Under the pieces are notes generated by a model. The model had not been told where the DNA came from, made no database searches, and saw only the letters and a list, made by a program, of their open reading frames with translations. 64,000 nucleotides of DNA from Lachnospiraceae bacterium NK4A144 (lineage in GTDB: Bacteria; Bacillota; Clostridia; Lachnospirales; Lachnospiraceae), in the NCBI GenBank assembly GCA_000424365.1, contig KE384176.1, positions 1 to 64,000 on the forward strand, in the 5' to 3' direction. The position numbers were made by a program, and so were the translations under genes. Numbering within the stretch: the first letter of the stretch is position 1; each line of letters starts with the position of its first letter. Below, piece after piece: positions 33,531 to 41,538 of this stretch.

Positions 33531-34345
33531 TCTTCCAGTCCTCCAATAAGATCATCCAGATCATCATCTTCCGAAGGAAAATCAACAAGCCTATCGCTTA
33601 TATCTTCTATAGTGAGCTGATAATAATCCAACACTTTTTCCAGTGTTTCTCTTGGAACCGCGTTATGATTGTAATTATATATAACGTAATCTATATACTC
33701 GTAAGGAATAACTATTTCATTTCCCGCAGCATTTAATCGCGCATTTCCTCCAATGCTTCTAAGAAGATTTCCAACCCTTTTTTCAGTCCGCTCGGTTTGA
33801 AGTCGTGTTTTTTGATTTATATCAATTTTTCCCAAAGACTCAAGCCTATTTAATGCCACATCATAGCTGACATTAAACTCAGACATCATTCTGGCTATAT
33901 CCATGCCGGACAATCCATTCTCCTCAAAATCCGGAAGTTCCAGATCAATAAAGCGCTCAACCACTTCTGACGGCATTAATAAACAAGCTGCAAAATAATT
34001 TGCTTCCTGTTCTTTTTCATCAACGTTGCTTCCGGCAATCGTTGAATTATTATCAATAAAAGATTTCTCACCATTTATGTGAAGAATAACGTGTCCAATT
34101 TCATGAGCCAGCGTAAAAATCTCTCTTGAAAGTCTAATACTAGTATTTATGAAGATGATAACATCGTCATCCTTTAACAAGGCAAAACCCAGGTCTGCAG
34201 CCTCTCCCAGAGGATATCTAAGTAGTTTATAGCCTAAACGATCACATTCCTTAAAAAGATCTATGATCCCATATCGACTGATCTTACATTTTTCTCTGAA
34301 GGAATCAGCTTGTATCCGGATTTCCCTTTTCCTTCTGCTATGCAT
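33527..34345 (-). CDS. ImmA/IrrE family metallopeptidase
   Basis: The start at ATG 34345 has GGAG within the preceding gene's end; about 272 residues. The zinc site HEIGHVIL stands near residue 90, with a following Glu in EQEANYFAACLLMP, the COG2856 signature. The C-terminal half is helical and acidic at its end. ImmA-type proteases cleave Xre-type repressors after a signal. The gene overlaps the Xre gene side (two bases apart) and the PIN gene (TTGA), so the three are translated together. Confidence 0.85.
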   Translation of the reverse strand: MHSRRKREIRIQADSFREKCKISRYGIIDLFKECDRLGYKLLRYPLGEAADLGFALLKDDDVIIFINTSIRLSREIFTLAHEIGHVILHINGEKSFIDNNSTIAGSNVDEKEQEANYFAACLLMPSEVVERFIDLELPDFEENGLSGMDIARMMSEFNVSYDVALNRLESLGKIDINQKTRLQTERTEKRVGNLLRSIGGNARLNAAGNEIVIPYEYIDYVIYNYNHNAVPRETLEKVLDYYQLTIEDISDRLVDFPSEDDDLDDLIGGLED

Positions 34346-34346
34346 A

Positions 34347-34688
34347 TTAATGCTCCATTTCTCTATGCTGTAACTTCGTATACATATGCTTATTTGCATA
34401 GAAAAGATCCAGCATATCAAAAATCTTTTCAGAAGAATTTCCGTCAGATTCCGATCTATACGCTATTACAGGCTCTTCATCAAGGACCCTTGTAATATCA
34501 CCAACCGTCACATCCAACATTTCTGCAATCTTCGCAAGAATATCCAGTGTAATGCTATTAGTACCATTTTCAATTCGTGCATATTTTTGTCTGCTGATAC
34601 CGAGACGTTCTGCAACCTGTTCCTGTGTGTAATTCCTTGATGTTCTCAAAACCTTTATACGATCACCCAGTAATGCGTTCATATCCAT
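34347..34688 (-). CDS. Xre family HTH regulator
   Basis: About 113 residues from ATG 34688, with AGGAAGGA upstream. HTH_3 domain: RIKVLRTSRNYTQEQVAERL then ISRQKYARIENGTNSI. The remainder is an acidic tail ending near HREMEH. It would repress its own operon and be the substrate of the ImmA-type protease next to it. A perfect 9-bp dyad lies upstream of its promoter. Confidence 0.88.
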   Translation of the reverse strand: MDMNALLGDRIKVLRTSRNYTQEQVAERLGISRQKYARIENGTNSITLDILAKIAEMLDVTVGDITRVLDEEPVIAYRSESDGNSSEKIFDMLDLFYANKHMYTKLQHREMEH

Positions 34689-34706
34689 CACTTCCTTCCT
34701 GATTAC

Positions 34707-34761
34707 ATTTTATCACAAAGCGGATCACGGTCAACGGTGAATGTTATGTTTTCATAACATT
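34707..34761 (-). promoter_or_regulatory. Promoter and operator of the Xre-ImmA-PIN unit
   Basis: On the minus strand TTGACC (34729-34734) and TAAAAT (34707-34712) are 16 bases apart. AATGTTATG (34740-34748) and CATAACATT (34753-34761) form a perfect dyad just upstream of the -35. A further ATGTTAT lies at about 34773-34779. This is a likely binding site for the Xre protein. Confidence 0.65.
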
Positions 34762-34935
34762 AATTTCATTTCATGTTATTTTTTTGTTCCGCCTAGCATA
34801 TCTCATCCAAAAACACCTTCCTTTTAATAACCGAGTCTCCCCGTTTTGTGTATATCACTTTTCGTAAAAAACCAGGCATCTAATCAACATATGTATTTGT
34901 ATCCACCCGTTTACAGCAAGAGAGATTTTCTTTGA

Positions 34936-35202
34936 ATGCGACCTGTGCATTAAGCGAAATTGATCCAAAAGAGGTTGAACTCCTTCTGGTGCCCGGCGGC
35001 AATATTTCATCCATCGCTAATGAAGAAATATACTCATTCTGTTAAAAAAGACTTGGTCGCTGGAGACTACGTGATTACCGCAAGAGCAAATATGTATGTC
35101 GATATGGCTATTGCTATTGGAAAGAAGATGAATCTCTTTGTGGATGAAGCAGATTTACAGGAGACTATAGATTTCTGGAAATTGCATAAAACTTTTTATT
35201 AA
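34936..35202 (+). pseudogene. DJ-1/PfpI-like gene, 3' part with frameshift
   Basis: A frame without start reads LSEIDPKEVELLLVPGG and NISSIANEEIYSFC, then stops. The next frame continues VKKDLVAGDYVITARANMYVDM and NLFVDEADLQETIDFWK to TAA at 35202. VPGG and the terminal arrangement resemble DJ-1/PfpI family proteins. The N-terminal third is missing. About 350 bases before it (34762-34935) contain no gene. Confidence 0.5.
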
Positions 35203-35354
35203 AGATAACAATTACAAAACGCCTTTCGAGGCTCGCTACGGGGCTATATAGCCCTGTGGTAAATTATTAGGCTACGGCGTTACAAAAAAGCTTGACCACA
35301 ACAATCACAACATTTGCTCCTGGGGTTGACTATTTTTTGAACATTTTTTCTTCA

Positions 35355-35384
35355 AAGCATCAAGCAATGTGCTTGGTGCTTTTT
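35355..35384 (+). terminator. Hairpin with T-run beside the SGNH gene
   Basis: AAGCATCAAGCA (35355-35366) pairs with TGCTTGGTGCTT (35370-35381) apart from one mismatch, followed by TTTTT. It is present in the duplicate at 43924-43953 and, degraded, at about 41180-41210. Confidence 0.6.
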
Positions 35385-35400
35385 ATATTTTGCTACACTG

Positions 35401-36042
35401 CTAAAAATCCAACATTCTGTTGATTCTTTCCTCAATAAAAGGCGACCACCACTCACGATATCCTTCTAATGTAGGATGAATAGGATCTGCCATAAATCTC
35501 TTATAATCTTCGGCACTTACAGCATTGAGCTCAGGATCATCCCAAAGATTTACAATCTCAATTCCCCATTTCTTGGCAATACTCTTTAGTAACAAAACCA
35601 TATTCGAATACTTCTCAGAATCGTATCTTGTGCCTGTATAAAATGCTATGGGACATTTCCATTTTTCTCTAGCATAGGCAATAATATACTCTATTGCTCC
35701 TGCAACAGTGCTTAAATCAAATGAATCTAATGTTTTCCCCTCAGCGATATTTCCCAATGGGCTGTCAAGCGAAGCATCATTAGTCGAAAGCTGGCAGACA
35801 AACAAATCCGCTGAATCCGCCTTTATCCCCCTTATTCTCCTAACGTATGATTCATCATTCTCATCGACCAGCGTTGTTCCGGAAACAGCCTCTTTTATCA
35901 TTTCATAGCCATACTTTTCGCAGATTATATCAGCGAAAGATATTCCTCCCGCTGCCGATCCGTAAGTTACTGAAGAACCTAAAAATATAATCTTTTTACA
36001 GTTATTAACCATACTCCTCTTATCTGACATTTTCGCCATCAT
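35401..36042 (-). CDS. SGNH/GDSL-type hydrolase
   Basis: 213 residues. FLGSSVTYGSAA gives the nucleophile Ser (block I in the GSSVT variant), QLSTNDAS is block III and DPIHPTLEGY supplies the catalytic Asp and His of block V. It has no signal peptide, so it is a cytoplasmic esterase or lipase-like enzyme. ATGA overlaps the stop of the acetyltransferase before it, so the two are coupled. A nearly identical but broken copy lies at 43952-44611. Confidence 0.88.
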   Translation of the reverse strand: MMAKMSDKRSMVNNCKKIIFLGSSVTYGSAAGGISFADIICEKYGYEMIKEAVSGTTLVDENDESYVRRIRGIKADSADLFVCQLSTNDASLDSPLGNIAEGKTLDSFDLSTVAGAIEYIIAYAREKWKCPIAFYTGTRYDSEKYSNMVLLLKSIAKKWGIEIVNLWDDPELNAVSAEDYKRFMADPIHPTLEGYREWWSPFIEERINRMLDF

Positions 36043-36488
36043 CTCGACACCAATGCCCTCTCCATCTTCACATGAGGAATACCGTCCTCCATAAACGGAT
36101 CGGATACTACCTCAAATCCTTCCTTTGCGTAGTATCCGATAGCATATTCCTGTGCTTCAAGGTATATCTTATTTGCTTTTAATATATCTTCGGCAATTCT
36201 GACACCCTCATGAAGCATCTTTCCGCCAAGACCTTTACCATGCTCCAACGTTACTACTCTGCCAATCTGAGCAATCCCTTCTGCCTCATTATTCCAAAAT
36301 ACCCTGAGACATGCCGCAACTCTGCCGGCATCATTCCAACAAAATAAATGAATAGCATCCTGATCCTTATCATCAAGCTCCTGATAAATGCACTCCTGCT
36401 CAGTAACAAAGATTTCAAATCTTGTTTTTAATATCTCGTAAAGCTCGGTGGCGCTTAATTCCTTAAAATGCTTAACTATAAAACTCAT
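36039..36488 (-). CDS. GNAT family N-acetyltransferase (ElaA-like)
   Basis: 149 residues. LYEILKTRFEIFVTEQECIYQELDD near the N-terminus is the ElaA pattern; AQIGRVVTLEHGKGLGGKML is motif A, and YAIGYYAKEGFEVVSDPFMEDGIPH the usual ElaA end. Substrate unknown. Pieces of this gene are scattered in the window at 14492-14560, 32680-32770 and 44620-44690, which makes it a frequent recombination partner. Confidence 0.88.
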   Translation of the reverse strand: MSFIVKHFKELSATELYEILKTRFEIFVTEQECIYQELDDKDQDAIHLFCWNDAGRVAACLRVFWNNEAEGIAQIGRVVTLEHGKGLGGKMLHEGVRIAEDILKANKIYLEAQEYAIGYYAKEGFEVVSDPFMEDGIPHVKMERALVSR

Positions 36489-36529
36489 TTATCCAATCCA
36501 TCATTTCCTTATATGATCATCTATTACGT

Positions 36530-37186
36530 TTATGATATCCAATAAGTTCCATCCGGTGCCTGATGTATCGAACCGATTTCTTCAGAGATAATATTACCGT
36601 CAAAGTCTCTTATGATTACCTTGTTATAAAACTTATATTCACCTGTAGCACAGTCATTAACAAAATCCCAGCCTTCTTCAACCCATTTTTCTGAAATAAT
36701 GTTACCCTCTGTCATAAATGTTACTGATTCATGATCATCAATCGTTAATGAAATCTTCTCCGGATAATAACATCTAAAATCACTACCATCATGACTTGTA
36801 ACGTGAACTTTTTCACCGATACTCATGAGGTTATAAAGATTTACCTCATCCATGTCAAACTCCGTTACAGCTTCAAGAACAGTCTCAGGGAAGTACTTAT
36901 ACAGAGTTACCTTCTTCAGACCATAATCAGCTCGAAGAAAATAATAGAATCCATTTGTATATACTGGTTTTCCACAAATTACATCTCTTTTCTTCTCAAA
37001 CGGCGTATAAACATTTCCATTTTCAAAATCATAGAACTTTACAACAGATCCTTGATAACCGTCCCGATCTGCAAATTCTACAAGATCATAGAAATCCTCC
37101 GTATCAGACATGGCATAAGCAAGCCTGTCCTGACCGATTATTTTCTCGATGTAAAGTCCGTTGACTTCGTTGAAATGCTTAATCAC
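36530..37186 (-). CDS. Hypothetical protein coupled to the DUF262 gene
   Basis: 218 residues from GTG 37186, with AAGGAG upstream; GTGA overlaps the DUF262 stop. Rich in short beta-strand-like segments with repeated Tyr-Phe (VVKFYDFENGNVYTPF, EYKFYNKVIIRDFDG), like a beta-propeller or WG-repeat fold, but unassigned. No signal peptide. Translation coupling to the DUF262 gene suggests a shared function, perhaps target recognition or control. Confidence 0.6.
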   Translation of the reverse strand: MIKHFNEVNGLYIEKIIGQDRLAYAMSDTEDFYDLVEFADRDGYQGSVVKFYDFENGNVYTPFEKKRDVICGKPVYTNGFYYFLRADYGLKKVTLYKYFPETVLEAVTEFDMDEVNLYNLMSIGEKVHVTSHDGSDFRCYYPEKISLTIDDHESVTFMTEGNIISEKWVEEGWDFVNDCATGEYKFYNKVIIRDFDGNIISEEIGSIHQAPDGTYWIS

Positions 37187-38994
37187 GCCATAAACTCCTT
37201 AAATTCATATTCAAGAATTTTTCTATAAAGATCCGTTCTCTCATCTATCGAAGCTTTCTTAAATACATCATATGATCTGAACGGCAATCCCGATTTACTC
37301 ACATATGCTAAAAATCCCGGATTGTTCTCATATTTTTGAGCGTTTAATGTTTGTGCCAAGATATTCTGCGAAAAATACTGCCTTACTTTCACATCATATG
37401 GTGCATCTCCATATGACGCATTAAAACTCTTCGGAAGTACTAAAAGATCTCCAATATTATTTCTTGCTGTCGAAAAATCACTTTCATTATCAAACTCATC
37501 TGTATGCTGCTCGAAGTGATTTGCCCATATATGCTCTACTTCAATTTCCTTTTTATTAAGCATATAGTCAGATGTTCCGGACTCTTTCGCAACTATCTCG
37601 GTAATCAGTGCTAACAGTACCCTTAACTTAGCTCTGTTTTGCTGATTCAGATGTGGAGAATTCTTTTCCAGGCTATTTTCATCCATAGAATATGCCTCAA
37701 GAAATGATTTCAAATTATCCAAAGACATATTTCTAATTTGCTTACAAAGCTCATAAATCTTTGTCTCCATCTGATTCTGTGAAATCAACCAATGGTTCCA
37801 TACTCTCCATGACAAAATCTTTGTCAGATACTTTGTAACGACTTTTATTTTCTCATTCACAGTTTCCAAACTATCATTATATGCTATGGCTGCCATGATC
37901 AAAGCCGGCTGAAGTGTAAAACCATAATCAGAATTTACTATTAAATAAAAATAATCTGATACATTTCGGCTTTCAATCAACTCCATGATGTATATATATT
38001 TCTTCGCAAAATATAATATCCTGTCCATGAAATCTATATAATCAGAAGATGCTATAAGCCCAAGCTTCTCACTTTCATCGCGTAACCATCTATGGAATTC
38101 TTTGCCAATTCTCACAAAATCAGAGGTGCTGTTCTTCGCCTGCGATAAATTAACAGCATAATGTGATCTGAAATATACCTTAAAAAATTCAAACTCGGCT
38201 TTAGATTTTGATGATAAACTGATTGCTGCAAGCCGTTTTACTGTTCCATCAAACTCCTTCATAATCTGATCACGCTTATCAACGTCAATATTGGCAAGCA
38301 TATAGCTTCGAAGCATCTCGACCTGTGTAAGCGATAATCCTCTATCATTCATAGTTTCAAAAATAACATATGCAAAATCATCACTATTTGTCCATACCTT
38401 CGAAAACATGACTTTTTCTTTTAGCCAATACATGAAATAAACTATATTATTTTCATTTATTTCCGCGTGCCAGCATTCATCTATATCCTGATATCTTCCG
38501 ACCAGATTATGCACGGATACAGAATCAGTATCTTTTACTATATATGTTCCATTTTCATACAGAGAAAGCATACATGGTTTTCTCTCTTCAATATCAAGGT
38601 TAAATAGTTGCTCTCCAAAATAATCATCATAAATAAGCTTGCTTATATCTGATGGAAACCCCTGTACCGAACCAAATCTGCGTTGTAAATAAATCAGCAG
38701 CAAAGTTATTGTCGTAATACGCTGCTGACCATCAATAATCGCACTACGCGTGCCGCCTTTTTCAGAAAGAACTATCTCGCCCATATAATACGGTGAGTAT
38801 TCGCTTACTTTCTGAAGCTTATCCCCTTCTTTCCAGTTCTTAAGAAATTCAATTGTGAGATCTTCTATCAAATCCTCAATCTGTTTTTTCTCCCAAACAT
38901 ATTCTCTCTGATAAAAATCCACATCGAATTTCTCAAGAAATAACACCTTTATCGGATATACATCGCTTTTAACAAAAACATTTGCATTATCCAT
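37183..38994 (-). CDS. DUF262/DUF1524 protein (GmrSD-like)
   Basis: Start ATG 38994, supported by AAGGGG seven bases upstream; about 603 residues. The DUF262 half begins NVFVKSDVYPIKVLFL, followed by VDFYQREYVWEKKQIEDLI and IDGQQRITTITLLLIYL, the ParB-like DGQQR nucleotide motif. The C-terminal third is DUF1524: EVEHIWANHFEQH provides the HNH-type nuclease His, followed by NNIGDLLVLPKSFN. This fused layout is that of type IV restriction enzymes such as GmrSD, which cut modified phage DNA. It heads a unit with 36530-37186. Confidence 0.85.
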   Translation of the reverse strand: MDNANVFVKSDVYPIKVLFLEKFDVDFYQREYVWEKKQIEDLIEDLTIEFLKNWKEGDKLQKVSEYSPYYMGEIVLSEKGGTRSAIIDGQQRITTITLLLIYLQRRFGSVQGFPSDISKLIYDDYFGEQLFNLDIEERKPCMLSLYENGTYIVKDTDSVSVHNLVGRYQDIDECWHAEINENNIVYFMYWLKEKVMFSKVWTNSDDFAYVIFETMNDRGLSLTQVEMLRSYMLANIDVDKRDQIMKEFDGTVKRLAAISLSSKSKAEFEFFKVYFRSHYAVNLSQAKNSTSDFVRIGKEFHRWLRDESEKLGLIASSDYIDFMDRILYFAKKYIYIMELIESRNVSDYFYLIVNSDYGFTLQPALIMAAIAYNDSLETVNEKIKVVTKYLTKILSWRVWNHWLISQNQMETKIYELCKQIRNMSLDNLKSFLEAYSMDENSLEKNSPHLNQQNRAKLRVLLALITEIVAKESGTSDYMLNKKEIEVEHIWANHFEQHTDEFDNESDFSTARNNIGDLLVLPKSFNASYGDAPYDVKVRQYFSQNILAQTLNAQKYENNPGFLAYVSKSGLPFRSYDVFKKASIDERTDLYRKILEYEFKEFMA

Positions 38995-39050
38995 ATTCAA
39001 CCCCTTACTATTACATTTCAAATCCTTTATCACATTTGATGTGTAACATT

Positions 39051-39569
39051 TCAAATGCAAAATCTCTGCTTTATCAATTTTAGTCCAAATCCAGACATAC
39101 CACCAGAATATTTATAAATTGTAGTATATTCATATTCGCGATATTCATGTCTAAATGTTTTACATCTAACCACAAACGCTGGTACATCCGAACCAATTAA
39201 TAGCTTACAATTCACATAAATTGATTCACCTGCCGGCAAATGTTTAATATTATCCGTTGGATAAATAAGTTGATCATTTGTATAAATTTCTATTTCTTTT
39301 ATGTCAAACGGGAACTGTAATTTAACAATATCAACTTTTTCATAAAATTCTTCATTCTCGCACTCTTCACTTCCTTCGGGCATCGCATATTCCGTTTCTC
39401 TTGGATATTCTGGTGGTGCACATGCATCCCTCGCTCCAATATATTTCAAATTATATAATTTACATTTTTCAGTTCTCATTCGAAAAATATATTTCGAGAT
39501 GGATGTCATAAATAATACTATAATCGATGATATTACTCCTGAGACAACTCCAATGAACAATTCAGACAT
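39051..39569 (-). CDS. Membrane-anchored hypothetical protein
   Basis: 172 residues; GGGAGGAAG precedes ATG 39569. Residues about 5-30 form one N-terminal membrane helix (VVSGVISSIIVLFMTSISKYIF), followed by a soluble domain with strand-like segments (VDIVKLQFPFDIKEIEIYT). No family recognised. It lies 56 bases upstream of the DUF262 start and may belong to the same unit. Its start overlaps the end of the truncated gene at 39562. Confidence 0.6.
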   Translation of the reverse strand: MSELFIGVVSGVISSIIVLFMTSISKYIFRMRTEKCKLYNLKYIGARDACAPPEYPRETEYAMPEGSEECENEEFYEKVDIVKLQFPFDIKEIEIYTNDQLIYPTDNIKHLPAGESIYVNCKLLIGSDVPAFVVRCKTFRHEYREYEYTTIYKYSGGMSGFGLKLIKQRFCI

Positions 39570-39813
39570 TATAACTTCCTCCCAAATTCTTTTGGATCTG
39601 TGTACCTGATATCTTTTTCAACTCTTCAAATACTTCAGGTGCATACCAACGAAGATCATCTTTCTGAAGATAATCCGTAAACTTCCCATCATTTGAAGCA
39701 TTGTCCGCCATCAAATCCCAATTGATACCGACTTTAATCCTTGCCTCTGCAAAGGCACGAAGCAGGGCATATTTTCCAAAATCACCTATATCTCCAACAT
39801 ACCGATTTTTCAT
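39562..39813 (-). pseudogene. Truncated hypothetical protein (MKNRYVGDIGDFGKY family)
   Basis: About 83 residues from ATG 39813, which follows AGGA. The opening MKNRYVGDIGDFGKYALLR, then VGINWDLMADNASNDGK, belongs to conserved proteins of about 200-250 residues found near restriction genes. The frame ends at GGSYNV because it runs into the next gene's ribosome site, so the C-terminal two thirds are lost. Confidence 0.65.
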
Positions 39814-39869
39814 ATCGTTCATCCTATTAAGAATTTTATGATATCCAACAGAATAATCTGCAACCTATA

Positions 39870-40343
39870 TCAATAATTATCTTCCCAATACTCGTAAGCA
39901 TCATCCCAGTCATCGAAATCATCTCCCCATGCGTCATCCGCATAGTCCTCTGGGGTATCATAATCATCAGGATCATTATTTAAGGAATCAACGTTATTCG
40001 TTGCCGAATATCCAGATGACCATTCTGTCTGATCACTATATGACTTATATTCCTTGCTCTCCGTCAGGTCATCATCCTCAGAATATGTGCTTCTGTAGCT
40101 CCTGTTTTTCTCAAATGATGTATCAGGTTGGTCATCAGAATTCTCTGAAAATGTATCAGTAGAACCATCATCAATATCTACAGATTCAGAAGAATATTCG
40201 CTGCTCTCAAGACTGTATTCAGTTGATTCCGTTGATTCGCTGTCTCCAGTAACATTCTTCTTTGAGACGCAACCGTCAAAAACAAATATAACCAAAACTG
40301 TTAAAATCGTAATAGCTGCTCTAACATACACGTTATCTCGCAT
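39870..40343 (-). CDS. Low-complexity Ser/Asp/Glu lipoprotein-like protein
   Basis: 157 residues with a signal-like N-terminus (AAITILTVLVIFVFDGC) and a long repetitive region of Ser, Asp, Glu and Tyr ending DDWDDAYEYWEDNY. The lipobox is FDGC, with an unusual Asp before Gly. The paralogue at 43145-43618 has a normal FVGC. Both are probably anchored in the outer face of the membrane if processed. Function unknown; such acidic tails can bind cations. Confidence 0.65.
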   Translation of the reverse strand: MRDNVYVRAAITILTVLVIFVFDGCVSKKNVTGDSESTESTEYSLESSEYSSESVDIDDGSTDTFSENSDDQPDTSFEKNRSYRSTYSEDDDLTESKEYKSYSDQTEWSSGYSATNNVDSLNNDPDDYDTPEDYADDAWGDDFDDWDDAYEYWEDNY

Positions 40344-40354
40344 AGGTTCCCTCT

Positions 40355-41014
40355 CTACCTCGTCATATAAACAGTTTCTTCATCCTGATCCCTAAATCCC
40401 AAATGATGGTATACATCATATGCCTTAAATCTTCTCTCCGTCGCGAGTTTTATACAAAAAATCCTTTCTTCAAGAGCCTGTTCCCACAAATGATCAATCA
40501 ATTTTCTTCCAATTCCTCTACCTTGTACCGATGCCTTAACTGCAAAACAATTTACGTACATGTAGTATGAACCATAATCCATAATTTTTTGCGCCAGTAT
40601 GGCTCCGACAATAACTCCATCCTTTTTCGCTACAAAAGAATAGCCCGTCTTCATAAAATCACTAATCGTACCACGGTCTCCGTAACCTTCTAAATGCATC
40701 ATCAAATCCAGCTCATCCGATAACAATCTTGCCGTTTCTAATTCCTCTCCCGGCTGGATCTCACAAATCTCACATTCACAGCATTTGTATTTTTTCCTGT
40801 CACTTTCGTACCGCTGCCACTCATCAATCGTCTCATCCGATGCCCCTGCTTCTACAAAAGCATTACCAACAACCTGCTCAGCGTCTTTAATATCCGCTAA
40901 AAACGTATCCACAAATTCATCATATAATGACTTTCTATCATCACTATCCGCGCTGATGAAATTCTTTACAAACATGCTCGCTAAGAGATTTTGCTTTCTC
41001 TCCGATAACTCCAT
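40355..41014 (-). CDS. GNAT family N-acetyltransferase with N-terminal extension
   Basis: 219 residues; GGAGAGG precedes ATG 41014. The first ~85 residues are an extra helical region of unknown role with CCECEICE at its end. The GNAT domain has FAVKASVQGRGIGRKLIDHL (motif A) and YDVYHHLGFRD. It starts 12 bases before the lipoprotein gene, and this pair is copied at 43145-43726 where most of the acetyltransferase is deleted. Confidence 0.82.
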   Translation of the reverse strand: MELSERKQNLLASMFVKNFISADSDDRKSLYDEFVDTFLADIKDAEQVVGNAFVEAGASDETIDEWQRYESDRKKYKCCECEICEIQPGEELETARLLSDELDLMMHLEGYGDRGTISDFMKTGYSFVAKKDGVIVGAILAQKIMDYGSYYMYVNCFAVKASVQGRGIGRKLIDHLWEQALEERIFCIKLATERRFKAYDVYHHLGFRDQDEETVYMTR

Positions 41015-41045
41015 GGTTCTGCCTCTCCTTATACTCTTATCGGTT

Positions 41046-41538
41046 CCTGATTTTGCTCCTATTTATTCTATTCTTTATCTATACCAGTATCTTCATTCGT
41101 CACTGCTGAAACAAAGAACTCTTAACTAATGTATTTTGCATCAGTTCTATTCTATTAACTTCAGATATTGAACTTTTTTCTTCAAGTCTTCCATCAATGT
41201 GCTTGGTTCTTTTTTATTTCATCATATATAAAATGTGAACTTCCTATCTTTTTACCTCTCGGCACAAAATTCAATCTGTTTCCTCAAAATATCCTTTTTT
41301 CTAAGTCATTGACGTTTTTATCCTTCCACATCAGTTTTCCCACTCATAGTTCATGAGGTCAGACCCTCAAATGCTTTGATAAAATAAACATTTACATCCA
41401 TCAAATATGAATGTATAATTAACAAGAACTAGAAGTTATAGCGTTTTTGATTTCGGTGTTTATTTATAAATGCTTAATTCAAAGGCGTTGATCTTGAATT
41501 TACAAGGGCTTCACGATCGGTGTTTGTTTACAAATGCT
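41046..41538. other. Non-coding stretch with 23-bp direct repeats
   Basis: No gene is seen. 41167-41215 is a worn copy of the hairpin region found at 35340-35390. TCGGTGTTTATTTATAAATGCTT (41453-41475) is repeated with two changes at 41517-41539, a 64-base period, the second copy touching the SIR2 stop codon. No other structure was found. Confidence 0.6.

Larger units (their letters stand above)
35313..36085. repeat. 773-bp direct duplication, copy 1
   Basis: 35313-36085 recurs at 43882-44654, exactly 8569 bases away, with only scattered differences. It includes a hairpin, the whole SGNH hydrolase gene and the last 15 codons of the acetyltransferase. Outside these points the two loci diverge abruptly. 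Confidence 0.95.
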
